Positions 15,344-26,919 of a stretch of 64,000 nucleotides of DNA are shown in pieces (position 1 is the stretch's first letter; each line of letters starts with the position of its first letter). A program made the translations under genes and the position numbers. The notes beneath the pieces were generated by a model, which was not told where the DNA came from, ran no database searches, and saw only the letters and a program-made list of their open reading frames with translations. Source of the DNA: Lichenostomus cassidix (taxonomy: Eukaryota > Chordata > Aves > Passeriformes > Meliphagidae); assembly GCA_008360975.2 (NCBI GenBank), contig CM039211.1, positions 48,544,077 to 48,608,076 on the forward strand, read 5' to 3'.

Positions 15344-15385
15344 CTTCAAGGAACAAAGGGACTTCTTCAAGGAACAAAGGGACAC
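15344..15385 (+). repeat. 21-bp tandem duplication inside CR1 ORF2
   Basis: CTTCAAGGAACAAAGGGACT is present twice with a 21-base period. It is a multiple of three and so keeps the frame of the decayed endonuclease region. Confidence 0.85.
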
Positions 15386-16889
15386 CTTCAAATTTCCCCT
15401 TTCGGGGCAATTCAACCTGTCAGATGTTAATTAGGGACACCACAGAGCTGGCACAATCAAGTCCAGGAGACTCTTTAAAACACCTGGATGCTACTTCACA
15501 GTTCAGGTACTGAGGGAGCTGACTAGGAAAGATGGTCTCCTTAATTTCATGATTGTTAACAGAGAGGGTCTCATAATTGACATGGTGATTGGTGGCCTTT
15601 TTGGCCTCAGTACCCACAAAGTAATCAAGCGTGAAATCTCTGACAGGAGGAAAAGTGCCAGCAAAACCTCAACTCTGGACATGAGGAGAGCAGACTCCAG
15701 GCTACTCAGGGAACTAGTGAGAAAGGTACCCTGGGAAAATGCTTTTACAGGTCCAGGCATCCCATCAGTGCTGGTCACTTTTTAAATACCATCTCCTATG
15801 GGCAAAGGAGCAGGCAATACCTAAATGCTGGAATTCAAGCAGGTAAGGCAGAAGGTAAGTAGGCTGAGCAGGAATCTTCTTTGGGAGGTGGAGGCAAAAA
15901 AGGAAGGTGTAGGCTCAGCAGAAGCAAGGTCAAATGATGTGGGAGGAATACAGAGATGCTGCTCACCATTGTAGGGAGAAAATTCATCAGTCCGAAGCTG
16001 AACTGGAGTTGAAGCTGGCAGCAGTTGAGCGGGAGAATAAAAAAAGGGGCTTTAAATGCATTAATAGCAAAAGACAGTGGAGAATAAGATTGCTCTGTTA
16101 CAGGATGAGGATGGTCACCTCACAAACAGGGACATAGATAAGGCAGTGTTTAAAGCTTTCTTTGCCTCTGTCCTCAATGCTGATCATGGATTAAGCAGGT
16201 CCTAGTACCATGAGCTGGAGGACCATGGCTGTGAGAATGATCATCTCTCAGTTGATCTTGATCTCGTGTGGGATCTGCTTCTCCAGCTGTATCCCTGTAA
16301 TCTATGGGGCCCAACAGAATTCATCTGAGAATACTCAAAGAGCTGGCTGATGCCATTGTGAGGTCTCTCTCCATTTTTAAACAGTGTTGGGAATCCAGCT
16401 AGGTCCCAGTTGACTAGAAGCTGGCTGGTGTCCTGATTTTCCAGGACAAGAAGGATCTGCCTGGAAATTACAGGCCTGTCACAGTCTGAGTTCAGTGACC
16501 AGCAAAATTATGGAGAAGATTATTCTGGGAGGTATTGAAAAAACACCCGAAGGACAACACAGTCATTGGTCACAGCCGGCACAGGCTCATGACAGAGAAG
16601 TCCTGCTTGTCAAACTTAATTGACTTTTATGACAGAGTAACCAACCTAGTTGATCAAGTGAACCAGTTGATGTAATCCTTTTGGATTTCAGTAAAGGTTT
16701 CAATACTGTCTCTCACAGGATCCTTCTGGACAAAATGTCCACCACAAAGCTGGATAAAGACATCATGTGATGGGTGAGCGACAGGCTGATGGCCAGGTGC
16801 AAAGGGTTGCAGGTGGCATCAGGCTGGTGACCTATCACTAGTGGGGTTCCACAGTAATCCTCCTTAGGGCCAGTGCTCTTAAACACAGT

Positions 16890-17540
16890 ATTACAGAATG
16901 GTTTGGGTTGGAAGAGACCTTTAAGATCATCTAGTTCCAACCCCCCTGCCATCAGCAGGTACACCTTCTACTAGATCAGGTTGTTCAGAGCCCAGTCCAA
17001 CCCGGCCTTGAACACTTCCAGGGACAGGGATCTACAACCTGATCTACAACTTAGGGACCTGGTCAACCTGTACCAGTGCTTCAGACCCTCACCTTGAAGA
17101 ATTTCTTCTTAACAGCTAATGTAAACATACCCTCTTTAAGTTTAAAACCACTGCTCCTTGACTTGCCACTATCTGCCCATATAAAAAGTCCCTCTCTCTC
17201 ATTTTTATAAGGCCCCTTCAAGTACTGGAAGGCCACAATGAGGTCTTCCTGAAACATCCTCTTCTCCATGATGAACAACCCCTTTTCTCTCAGCCTTTCT
17301 TCCTAAGAGAGATGCCCTATCTAACTCTCTTCAAATTCATGGCCATCTTCTGGACCCACTCCAACAGGTCCATATCTTTCTTGAGCTGAGGACCCCAGAC
17401 CAGACACAGCACTCCAATTAGAGTCTCATGAGGGAAGAGTAAAGCAGAATCACCTCCCTTGCTCTGCTGGCCACATTTCTTTTGATGCAACGCAAGATGC
17501 AGTTCACTTTTTGGGACGCAAGGGCACATTGTCTGCTCAC
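16890..17540 (-). mobile_element. CR1 LINE nested in older CR1
   Basis: A 651-base, 5'-truncated CR1 in minus orientation. Its 3' end (ATTACAGAATGGTTTGGGTT) is at the left. Host sequence stops at CTTAAACACAGT (16878-16889) and resumes at CTTCATAAACGACATGGATG (17541). Joining these restores the conserved RT segment LFNT(V)FINDMD, so the insertion point is precise and has no obvious target-site duplication. A different CR1 subfamily from the host is likely, since the 3' tails differ. Confidence 0.92.
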
Positions 17541-18470
17541 CTTCATAAACGACATGGATGTAGGACAGGACTTGAAGGGCTACTACGCTTGCAGCTGATA
17601 CAAAAGTAGGAGGAGCTGTTAACTCCCACAAACGCAAAGAGGCCCCACAGAGAAACCTAGACAAACTGGAAGGCTTGGCAATCACCAACTGTACGAAGTT
17701 TAACAAGGACCATTTCCAAATTCTGCACCTGGCATGGGGCAACATTGTATGTACAGACAGACTGTGGAATGAGATGCTGGAAAGCAGTGCCAGCGAAAGG
17801 GACTCAGGGGTCCTGGCTGATGGCAAGTTGAACATGAGCCAGCAGTGCCCTGGCAGCCAGGAGAACCAACCCTGACCTGGGAGGCATCAGGCACAGCATT
17901 GCCAGCCAGGCAAGGGAGGGGACTGTCCTGCTCTGCTCTGCACTGGGGCAGCCTCACCTCCAGTGCTGGGGGAAGTTTTGGGTGCCACAATATAAAATAG
18001 ACATAAAGCTGTTGGAGAGTGTCAAAAGAGGGCCAAAAACATAGTGAAAGGCCAAAATGGGACGCCATAAGGAAGAGATGAGGTAATTTAGGTTTTTCAG
18101 CCTGAAGAAGAGGAGACTGAGGCGAGACCTTATTGCAGGCTACAGGTTCCTCAACAGGAGAAGAGGAGGGGCAGTCACTGATCTTCTTTCACTGTGGTGA
18201 CCAGTGACAGGAGCCAAGGGAATGGCCTGAATTTGTGTCAGGGAAGGTTTAGGTTGGATATCAAGAAGATACCCACGGGGTGGTTGGGCATCGAAATGGG
18301 CTCCCCAGGGAAATAGTCACAGCACCAGCTTGACAGAGTTCAAAAAACATTTGGACAACACTCTCAGGCACATGGTGTAATTCTTGGTGTGTCCCCTGCA
18401 GGGGCAAGAATTGGACTCAATGATCTTTCCAGGTGACTTTCTGCTCAGGATATTCTGTGAATCTGTAACT

Positions 18471-21400
18471 TGATACCTTGGGATCTTGCTTCCTTGCAAG
18501 GTCAAATACAGAGATGCCTATGAAGCTTCTCAGACGAAAACTCTGCAGTCACTAATTAGTCCTCTACAGCCCCACAACACATCCACAAAAGGAATCAAGT
18601 TATCCCATTCACAACTGCAAACACCAATGCCATAGCTTCCTCTAAGTGACCTATATTTGGCTGTATGAAGGACAACACACATTTCCTCACAACAAATAGC
18701 TCTTACATGAGTCAGTCATGTAAGACTGACACTCTCACACCTGAGTCGTTCTGAGTATTAAAAGTGAAATTCAAACCACAACACAATTGATTACAAATGT
18801 ACTGTCAGTATACAGTATCTCAAAATATCTTATTTCACAAAAGACATCTACCTACACCTATGCATTAAAATGGGTATCAAAATCTTCCCCTCTGTTGACC
18901 TACTTACCCTATTTCAAATTCAAATTGTAGTTCTCATAAAAACTGGCTCCAGTCTCAGGTCCATTAGTTACACTGACATTTACAAATACATTAATCATGT
19001 TCTGTATGTAACTTTGAAAAATTAAAAATTCTTTTAAATGGGATAGCAAGTGCCCAAACTGTGAAAAACAGTAACCACCAGACATGAATATTTGCATTGC
19101 TTACACCAGATCAAGTCTCTTCATCATCTTTCCTTGAGAGACGATAAACTCACCCAATCTCATGTAATTGTGAATCCTCTTAAACAGATTTGTATTCAAA
19201 GATTTTGTATGTCAAAGAACATGTGAAAAAAAAGTAATTTATAATAACTGTATCAAGAGAACGTAAAGCATTAGAAAACACTACTTAAATGAAAGTAATA
19301 AATCCTGTCCAAAGACAGCCATGGAAATAGAGACAAAGCAATTTTCTCTGGCAACAGTAGTCCGCAAAATTAAAAAACAACCACTGGCCTAAATCAGAAC
19401 ACAGTATGGCCCTCCTAACTAAATATCTGTTCACAGAACTAACGTGTTAAAAAGTTTATAGTGTAACATGTTTCAAAAATAGCTTAGTTTATTAAAACTG
19501 ACATTGTATTAAAAAAAACCAAAACAAAACCAAGCACAGAAATTAGGCACCCTGTTCTCATTAAAATTCAGTTAAATCTAGATACCTGATTCCTTTAGGT
19601 CCTTAACAAAGTCTCATTAAAGTCAAAGCAAAAATCTACAAAAAGCCAACAAGTCCAACAGTGGCCAAGATCCATGCAGATAGCATTGCTATTAGTTTGG
19701 CAAAATTCTGGTGCCTGCTATGAAAAAAGTAGTATGAAGCCAACACTGCCAAAGCCAGTGTTGACCTATTTCTTTGGACTGCTTTTTAATGAGCAGTGCC
19801 TGTTACAACTAAAAAGCAAGGGGGAAGGAAAGACAGAAAAAGTAAATGTTCCCAACAGATTACAAAGACTATAGTAAAACACAAAAAAAAAAAAAATCCA
19901 CCTTACTGCTCCAAATGACAAGGCTGTTGGCCCTGATTCTCAACACATTACATGCTGTTTAATTGTTTCTCAAGTGTCCAGTCTTAAAATTTCCTCAAAA
20001 CACTCACTGGAGTAGTGTTACTCATATGATTGCAAACAGGATATATTTTTTCTTGAACTGTAATCCCTTACCACTTCTCTACATTTATTTACATCAACAT
20101 GACAAAATCTCTTCTGTGAACAGTCCCAAATGAACTACTGGCAACTGAATTAGTAGCAGTGAATCACACGGCTCTTTCTGTGGTCTTAGAGAATTTCTCC
20201 ACCTCTGCTGGACACAACCAGAGTTAAGACAGGGGAGTAAAAGAGGCATCTATCACCTATCAGGATAACTTTGTCCAGATCCAAATACAAAGAGCAACAA
20301 CACCAAGAGCTGAAGATTAACAGAGTGACTGAGGATCTCTGCTCAACTATTTCTAGATCAAATGGTTTAGGAGAGAAAGTATCTATACCACAAACAATTT
20401 GAAAAAAAACAGTCCCTAAGGAGAAATGTTTCTGCACTTCACTTTATATGCACCTAGGAAGTTTTGTAGATGTAACTAATTCACTGTACAATACGGTCTC
20501 CATCAGTTCAGTGTTTCTTTTACACATATTTTGGTATAAATTTGATATGAACCCAAAGGTAATAAAGGAAGGGATTTATCTGTAGTAAGGAAATATTAGC
20601 AGACTCCAAACAAAAGGTAAAAAACCATTTGCATTACTTTGGAGTTCAAGGCCAGCTGTACACCCAAAAAGATCCAGGGATTACAGACTGCTTTGACAGG
20701 GCACACACAAAGTCTGAGAACATATGGAGCAGTAAGTATTTATAATTCTTCTAGCTAGTTCCCTTCACCCTCCAATAAAACTTCTGCCTTTCCTTTCAAC
20801 CTAAATTGAACTTCAGCCAGGATGTTTTGGCCAGATCTCCTGCCTTGGATACGTAGTGGAAAGTAAGGAAACTATACCACTTAGAGCCGATGAAAAAGAA
20901 GTGTGGACCCACACAACAGCCACACAGATACTGCAAAACTGACTATAACAGTTACAGTCTACTTCTCCCCAAACATTTCCAACTGAAGTCAGGATTCACA
21001 GGTGGCTTTCAAAAGACAAACTGTAAACCTGTGATACGCTACAGGCTAAAGTAGCTATCTTTATTATACCACCATAGAAAACATGAAATTATACTGTCAG
21101 TGATTTCTATTACTTGCATAATCTGTTAACTATAATCAAATGAATATGTTCAAAGTAGAAGAGCTGATTTAGTAATGACAGCAGCTTATCATCATTAAAT
21201 AACTTAGAAGCAAATCAGTGTTTTGTATTGTACAACTTCACAGGACACTCTGCATTACCTTTTATCATGATTTAACCATTGTCATTTGATTAAATAACAA
21301 TTCAATCAATAAACAGCTTTACATGAAACAACAAAAAATCAGTGAAAAGTCAAATCTTCAACTAACATATACCAGTTATTCAGGTCACCTAAGAGAAGCC

Positions 21401-24299
21401 AAACACACCAGCAGCTGAGATCCTCCCTTTGCATACTCACACATGCAATGTCAATGTAACTTGAAAACCTTCTGCAAGGGAATTTGTAGTTTAAAATACA
21501 AACCACAGAACCAGAAATGCTGAACCTTAATTACTTATCCAGACACTTAGACCAGAGGAAAAAAATGTCTGCACATTACTTTAGCTGCATGTCTAGCTCT
21601 CTTCGAGAAACTGTTGCAGGCATCCCAGCAGAGCTCACAAAATGGGTGGAATGCTTACACCAAAAACTTCATTGTGGAGTCATGTAGTGTAAGATCCATT
21701 TTCACATGCAGAAACAGTTTACCTTAGGATGATAGTCAATACTCCTCACCTTCAAATACTCTTGTAGAAATTCTTACTCCTATTGCATAGCTGTTTCAGC
21801 TCTGCACAGAGTTCAACTTTTCTCAACTACTCTAGCTTACAGCCTACCCTCTTAGGAAAAAGTAACATCAGCACCAAGAAATGACTGGCTAACAGCTGGG
21901 AGTTGAATGTACTCCAGACTGTCAAAAGGCATAATCACAAATGAGAGTGCACACAAGTTAGGCTAAGCTATGCTGCCATACTTTACAGTGAAGACACTAC
22001 AGCAGAGACATATGATCCTTTCTGAATGCTTTGCTGCAGAAGACAGTAGCCTTCAGGAAAACACGAGAGCAGATAGCTGCAGTCAGAAGTTTAACTGCCA
22101 TCAGACAATACCCAAGAGCAAGCCCACGTTTACTAAATATGTAGATTCCACTGCAAATTTCAGGCACAAAAAATTGACACATGCCACTACTGAATGGTTA
22201 TGGATTAAGTTTTCATACTGTGAGCATTACTCCAGGTGTTCACAGTTAATGAACAGTCTTCTCATTTGATTCTTTAAAAAAAAAAAAAAAAAAAGCCACA
22301 ATGAGACACAGGCAGAAGGAAAGGAATGCACCATGTTACTGACAGACCTTGGCTTTACTAAAACGGGGAAGAAGAGAAGGAAGAAGGTCGAAGATTGTTT
22401 CAAATACGAGTTTCTTATGGTAAAATATTGATGAAAATATACATGAAAAATGTATCGTTTCTGTAACAACAAACTTATTTTTAACATTTTCTCAATGATC
22501 CCACCTCTAAATGATCCACCGGGGTGCTCAAACACTGAAGTGATAAATAGGATATATTCTCTGCCAAGTGGAGACAAATAAGAAAATGTTTACACCTAAT
22601 AAGTAATGACTGCAAATGTGTCAGAAACAAAAGAATTTTCAGTGTTGGTCTTCTTATTCTACTGTATTTACAAATTAACAAAGCTGTGTTTAAGAAAGCC
22701 TTACTTCTTTCCCTTATTCATCATTCTTTATTTTATCTTGGAAATAAGACATGCACTTTTCTCTAGTGCCAGTGTTATGACATAATGTGGTGTTTACTAC
22801 TCCACTAGAGAATCAAAAATAATAAAAATTAATCTCATAAAGTCCAAAAGTGACGGAGGTCCAGGAAACACTCTTTACATATACAGAACTTCGACTACAG
22901 CAGGAAACACAAAGAAATGTAATCAGCATTTTGATGAGTAATTTGCAAAAATGCTCTAAATCATACAAAGAACGAGAAGTCTTGTTCTTAAAAGGATCAC
23001 TAGTTCTCAGCAATATTACTCATCAGGACAACAAAAAAACAGCAGTAAAGTGTAGACATTTTTTTAAGTTGCTACTGTGCGCATTCTGACCTTAACTTCA
23101 GAAGTCCAACAAAAACTGAGAAAAATGTATCTGCAGATAGTAATTTCAAACACACCTTCATCAAGAATATATGTAATATAAGTCTGCTAGCTGAAGGACT
23201 TTTTCTCTTGTCAATTTTCAAGCCTCAGGTGTTGGTGAAAGTATTTTTCAAACTTGACAAGAAAGGCACACAGACCACTTCAGAAATGAACAAAAGATCT
23301 AAGGCTGCTTTGAACACACTCTTTTGGCACATGTTCTATGCAACACCACAGAAATACCAGTCTTTGAGATGAGACATAACTCATGAGAGAAATACTGTTT
23401 TTAATGAAGCTTTACCTTCACCTCTGGCCAGTCCACATATGCTGTATGATTCACTTTAAATTTTAAAAGCTCACTATTCAAACAATCTTTTTGCTTTCTA
23501 TTACTGAGATACATATATACACATATAGACATAAAAACCTGCCTTGAGACAACCCTATCTTTCTGGTACACTACTTTTCTTTTTTTTTTCCTTAGAATAA
23601 CAAAAGGACAAAAGAAACAAAGTCAAAGACAGTAATAGGGCAATTAGGTTCCCAAAGAGAAAGTGTGCCCGTATTTGCACAACAATAGTAACTTGCAGAG
23701 AAGAGACTGCCCCACCCCGAACATGTAACTGGTATACTACCAAATGAATTAAACTCTGGTACAGCGTTTGTCGTTTCTTGGGGGCTTTATCGGGTCTTAG
23801 GGGCTGTGGTTAAAACAAAGTAACACCTTAGAAAGCTAAAGCAAAACCGAAGAGAAGGCAAACGGATATGTCATAGACCCCAGATCAATTCTTCACTGAA
23901 AGCATGCAGAATACTTGAAACGTACATACGTATACAGTACTTAAAAAAAAACAAACAACAAAACAAAAAACCGAAAAACCACGAACTTTCTATCTTCAAT
24001 TCTTCAGCTGGTTATTTGCTTCCATATTCATACTTACATAAATATTCATAAAAATGCATACTAAAAAGAACAGCTAAAACGTAAAGTTCGCTAAGTCTGA
24101 ATATTAACTATAAGCAGCAGTTACCAAGAAAAAACAAATTCGGTGCGATCTATGTAAACGCGCAGACACTTTTACACTCCCTTTACTTGACCATAACGCC
24201 CGCTTGGGGAAAAAACCAAAACAAAAACAACCCACGCCAATCGTTGAACTGTAACTTCAGATCGAGTTTAGAAGAGCTGTAACTTTTCCAGCCGTGCGC
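18471..24299. other. SMARCA2: SMARCA2 intron 1, repeat-poor AT-rich stretch
   Basis: No exon, RNA gene or transposon recognised. Low-complexity A/C runs occur at 19508-19532, 22276-22294 (poly-A), 23941-23972 and 24209-24231. The many 60- to 116-codon ORFs are AT-rich chance frames. Confidence 0.7.
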
Positions 24300-24770
24300 A
24301 GTTTGTAGTTCCACCATTACAAATTTAAGAGGGGAGGAGACAACATAAGAAACTCCATTTCTCCGCGCACCGCGGACACAAGGAAGCGCCGCGGCGGAGC
24401 ACCCGCGACCCGGGAGTCCCGGGGGACAGGACGAGGCCGGCCGCTCCCTCCCTCCCTGCCCACCTCCGTGCGCGGCAGCCCCGCTGCTCTGCCCTCGGGT
24501 GCTCGGGCCCTGCAGGACGGGCGGCGCGCAGGCCTCGGCGCCGGGCCGCCCGCCGCCTCCCCCGCAAAGGCGCCGGGCCGGGCGCGCACAGCCAGCAGGG
24601 CCCTGTCCTCCCCCTCCAGCCTTTCTGAAAAGTTTTCTTCCCGGCCGACAGGCTGAAAAACGCCCCTGCCTGGAAATGTGGCCCCGCTGCTGCCTTCCCC
24701 CGCCCCTCCAGGAAGCACCGGGTGCCCTGCTGGCGGCGGTGTCCGCTCACGGCCCCATACCTCGGCCGCA

Positions 24771-24791
24771 GGCGGGCGGGCGGGCGGGCGA
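24771..24791. repeat. (GGGC)n microsatellite in CpG island
   Basis: About five GGGC units in tandem; a G-run cluster that could fold as a G-quadruplex. Confidence 0.8.
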
Positions 24792-25884
24792 GCAGCCGGG
24801 TCATGCCTCAGGGCTGGGCAGGGCCCGTCTCCCCGCCTCTCCTTCCCTCCGCCACCATGTCACGCCGACCAAACATGTCTGCGCGCCTGTGTGTGGCGGA
24901 GGTGACTTCCTGATCCGCCGCCGCTCGCACAGGCGGAGGGACGAGAAAGGCCACCCACCCTCCTATCTTCCCCGCGCCGCCGCCTCCCGCCTCTGCCCCG
25001 CAGCGGCCCGGGGACGGGCTCCGCTGCCCTCCGCCCCGCCCGGCAGCCGGCTGCAGCAGCGCTGTGCCGCCCACCCCCGCCTCCGGCAGGGCACAGAACT
25101 TTTCCAGGTGCCAAACACCGCCGTTCCCTCTCCCGACACAGGGGCAGGCGAGCCGCAGCTACCTGAGCATCCGCGCGCGTGTGCATCCTCGCTCCCGCCT
25201 GGCCCAGTTAAAAAAAATAAATTTCCGCGCACACCGGAAATAAAACGCTTTTTTGCTTGGCAGGCGATTCCAAAATTGTAAGCGCATGTTTTGTGCTACT
25301 CTGATTGGGGGTGGGGAGGAGGAGGAGGGCGAATTTCTGCAGGGAAAACGGCAGGGGTACGCCGACATGCAAGCTATTTTGGGAAGTAAACCGCGACACC
25401 TTTACAGCAGGAGTGACTGCACAGTTAAAAACAACAGACCGAAAAGCAACAGGAGCCGCAGCCCGTCGGCCGAAGTCCCAGCCCCCGCTTCTCCCCCCTC
25501 CCCGGTGTGTGCAATGTTTGTGACAGGCAGGCAGCGAGATGATCCGGATCATGGCCTCCCTGGCTCTGCCGGGGAATGCCGCTACTCTCCTCGCAGCCCA
25601 GACCGCTCCCTCACGCACCATGTCCCTCCCTCCCCATGCCTCCCCACTTCCCCTTGCTCGGCTGGGTCTGCGCCAGCGTGTGCCACGGCGGAGAAACAGC
25701 CCCACCGCACCGCGCTTTGCCGCCTCCGGACACCCTGAACTTCACCCTGCGACCCCCGGCAGCTGCGGCGGAACCGCCCACGGCCCGTCCGTGCCGACTG
25801 TCGCTCCCCAAGGATCTGTCTCTCCCGTGGCCGCGTCGCCCGCAGCCCGTGACACGCTCGCTGGGCGGCAAGACCGAGAGTGCC

Positions 25885-25902
25885 GCTGACTCACGAGTCA
25901 GC
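25885..25902. promoter_or_regulatory. paired AP-1/MARE palindrome
   Basis: GCTGACTCACGAGTCAGC: two perfect 8-base inverted arms (GCTGACTC / GAGTCAGC) around AC. Each arm holds a bZIP half-site, and the left arm contains a full AP-1 core TGACTCA. The GC flanks resemble Maf recognition elements. It sits in the SMARCA2 CpG island. Binding by AP-1, NRF2 or Maf factors is inferred from the motif only. Confidence 0.5.
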
Positions 25903-26010
25903 CACCGGCGACGCTGTGGGGGTTCTGTCTCTGCCGCCCCGGAGATCCGCATCGTGATTATTCCAGAATAATACCGGACCAAAACTTTCTTCTCTCCACC
26001 CACTAGGGGA

Positions 26011-26018
26011 TATAAATA
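26011..26018 (+). promoter_or_regulatory. plus-strand TATA box in CpG island
   Basis: TATAAATA in a GC-rich setting matches the TATA consensus on the plus strand, opposite to SMARCA2. Initiation would be expected about 30 bases downstream, near 26041. A GTGAGT donor follows at 26277 (CTCA|GTGAGT). This fits a divergent, probably non-coding, transcript, but no RNA evidence is available. Confidence 0.35.
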
Positions 26019-26226
26019 TTCGGGAGGGCCGGGCGCCGGGGAAGGTGGGGAGAGGAAGCAGGTGGTACGGCGGCGCCCGGGACCGGAGGGGCCGTGCGCG
26101 GGGAAGCGGAGCGATGGAGAGAGGGAAGGTGGGCACGGTGCGAGCCGGCGCAGCCGCTGACAATAAAGGACCGTGCCGGGCACGGGGAGCTGGCGGGGGG
26201 CGGACCGAGTTGCAAGTTGTATTTAC

Positions 26227-26331
26227 CTTCCGCCCGGGCGGAGCGCGGTGCTGGTTGTCGCTCCTCTCCCCCCTCAGTGAGTCACCCGAGCCCAGAACCG
26301 GAGCGAGGGACTAGATTACGAACATGACTTC
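26227..26331 (-). other. SMARCA2: candidate SMARCA2 untranslated exon 1
   Basis: SMARCA2 needs a non-coding first exon upstream of 13288. The best minus-strand donor I see in the CpG island is GCGGAAG|GTAAATAC, with GT at 26226-26225. Inverted CCAAT boxes at 26332-26336, 26424-26428 and 26477-26481 lie upstream of it in the minus orientation, so transcription could start roughly at 26330-26260. The 5' limit given here is a guess. Competing donors are GGCCGAG|GTATGG (GT at 24760-24759) and GCTCAG|GTAGC (GT at 25162-25161). Several alternative first exons are possible. This call is inference from splice and promoter motifs only. Confidence 0.35.
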
Positions 26332-26855
26332 ATTGGTGACAGCCATTCCCTCCTCTTCCTAAACTCCTGCCCCTCCTCCGGCCCCCCCTTCACGGACGCC
26401 ACTGCTCAGGCAGTCGTGTTCTCATTGGTCCGCTGGGCAGGGAGTGCCCGCCCCCTCGCGCGAAAATGGAGGTTCTATTGGCCTCGGGAGCTGTCGCTCA
26501 GCCGGGAGGCCGGGCGGGCAGAGGTGTGCAGGCGCGCGCGGGGCGCGGTGCGCTGCGCTCCGCGGCGCCGTGCGCAGGGCGAGCGCTTCGGTGCCGTGCT
26601 CACCGTGCAGCTTGCGCTCCTGTCGGGTGCCGCTGCCGCGCTCCTGCGCCGCTTCCATCTCGCCTCTACGTGGGGAGAGAGGGGCAGGACCTCTTCCCCT
26701 ACGGAGGCGGCGGCAGGGTGCGGGCGGCACTGGCGGGAGTAGTTTGGGGAAGAAGTGAAGAAGGTGCTGGAATTGCGCCGTGCCTCTGCCCCTCTGGAGG
26801 GGCGGGGAGGAGCCAGCCTGACGTGCTTGGGGTCTGCCGTGTCTGGGTGTTGGGA

Positions 26856-26919
26856 GTGAGTGTGTGTGAGTGTGTGTGTGTGTGTGTGCGCGCCCGTGTG
26901 CGTGTGTGAGTGCGCGAGT
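26856..26919. repeat. (GT)n / (GC)n alternating purine-pyrimidine tract
   Basis: Imperfect (GT)n with GCGCGC and TGCGCGAG interruptions, at the right end of the CpG island. Alternating purine-pyrimidine DNA of this kind can adopt Z-form. It also explains the spurious Cys/Val-rich reading frames here. Confidence 0.85.

Larger units (their letters stand above)
13790..18470 (+). mobile_element. near-full-length CR1 LINE relic, interrupted
   Basis: An old CR1 in plus orientation in SMARCA2 intron 1. The GC-richer start (13790-14200) may be its 5' UTR; this end is uncertain. ORF1 traces include an EREIDRLFPDSLRSFKP-like segment (about 14480-14530), a PxCRPDPTHREVC-like esterase segment (about 14850-14920), and the ORF1 end EGMHLSQSGKRVL...DRALN with TAG at 15088-15090. 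ORF2 then begins: an endonuclease region (about 15150-15420), the linker and reverse transcriptase (about 15900-17720), and the 3' UTR ending ATTCTGTGAATCTGT. The RT active-site motif reads LAAD (17588-17599), so the catalytic Asp is lost. Multiple stops make it non-functional. An opposite-strand CR1 interrupts it at 16890-17540; without that it is about 4.0 kb. Confidence 0.85.

Noticed and set aside
17317..17835. 172-codon minus-strand ORF
   Set aside because: It crosses the junction between the nested CR1 and its host, so it is a fusion of transposon debris.
22276..22294. Poly-A run as a processed-pseudogene tail
   Set aside because: No coding-like sequence precedes it on the plus strand that I could recognise.
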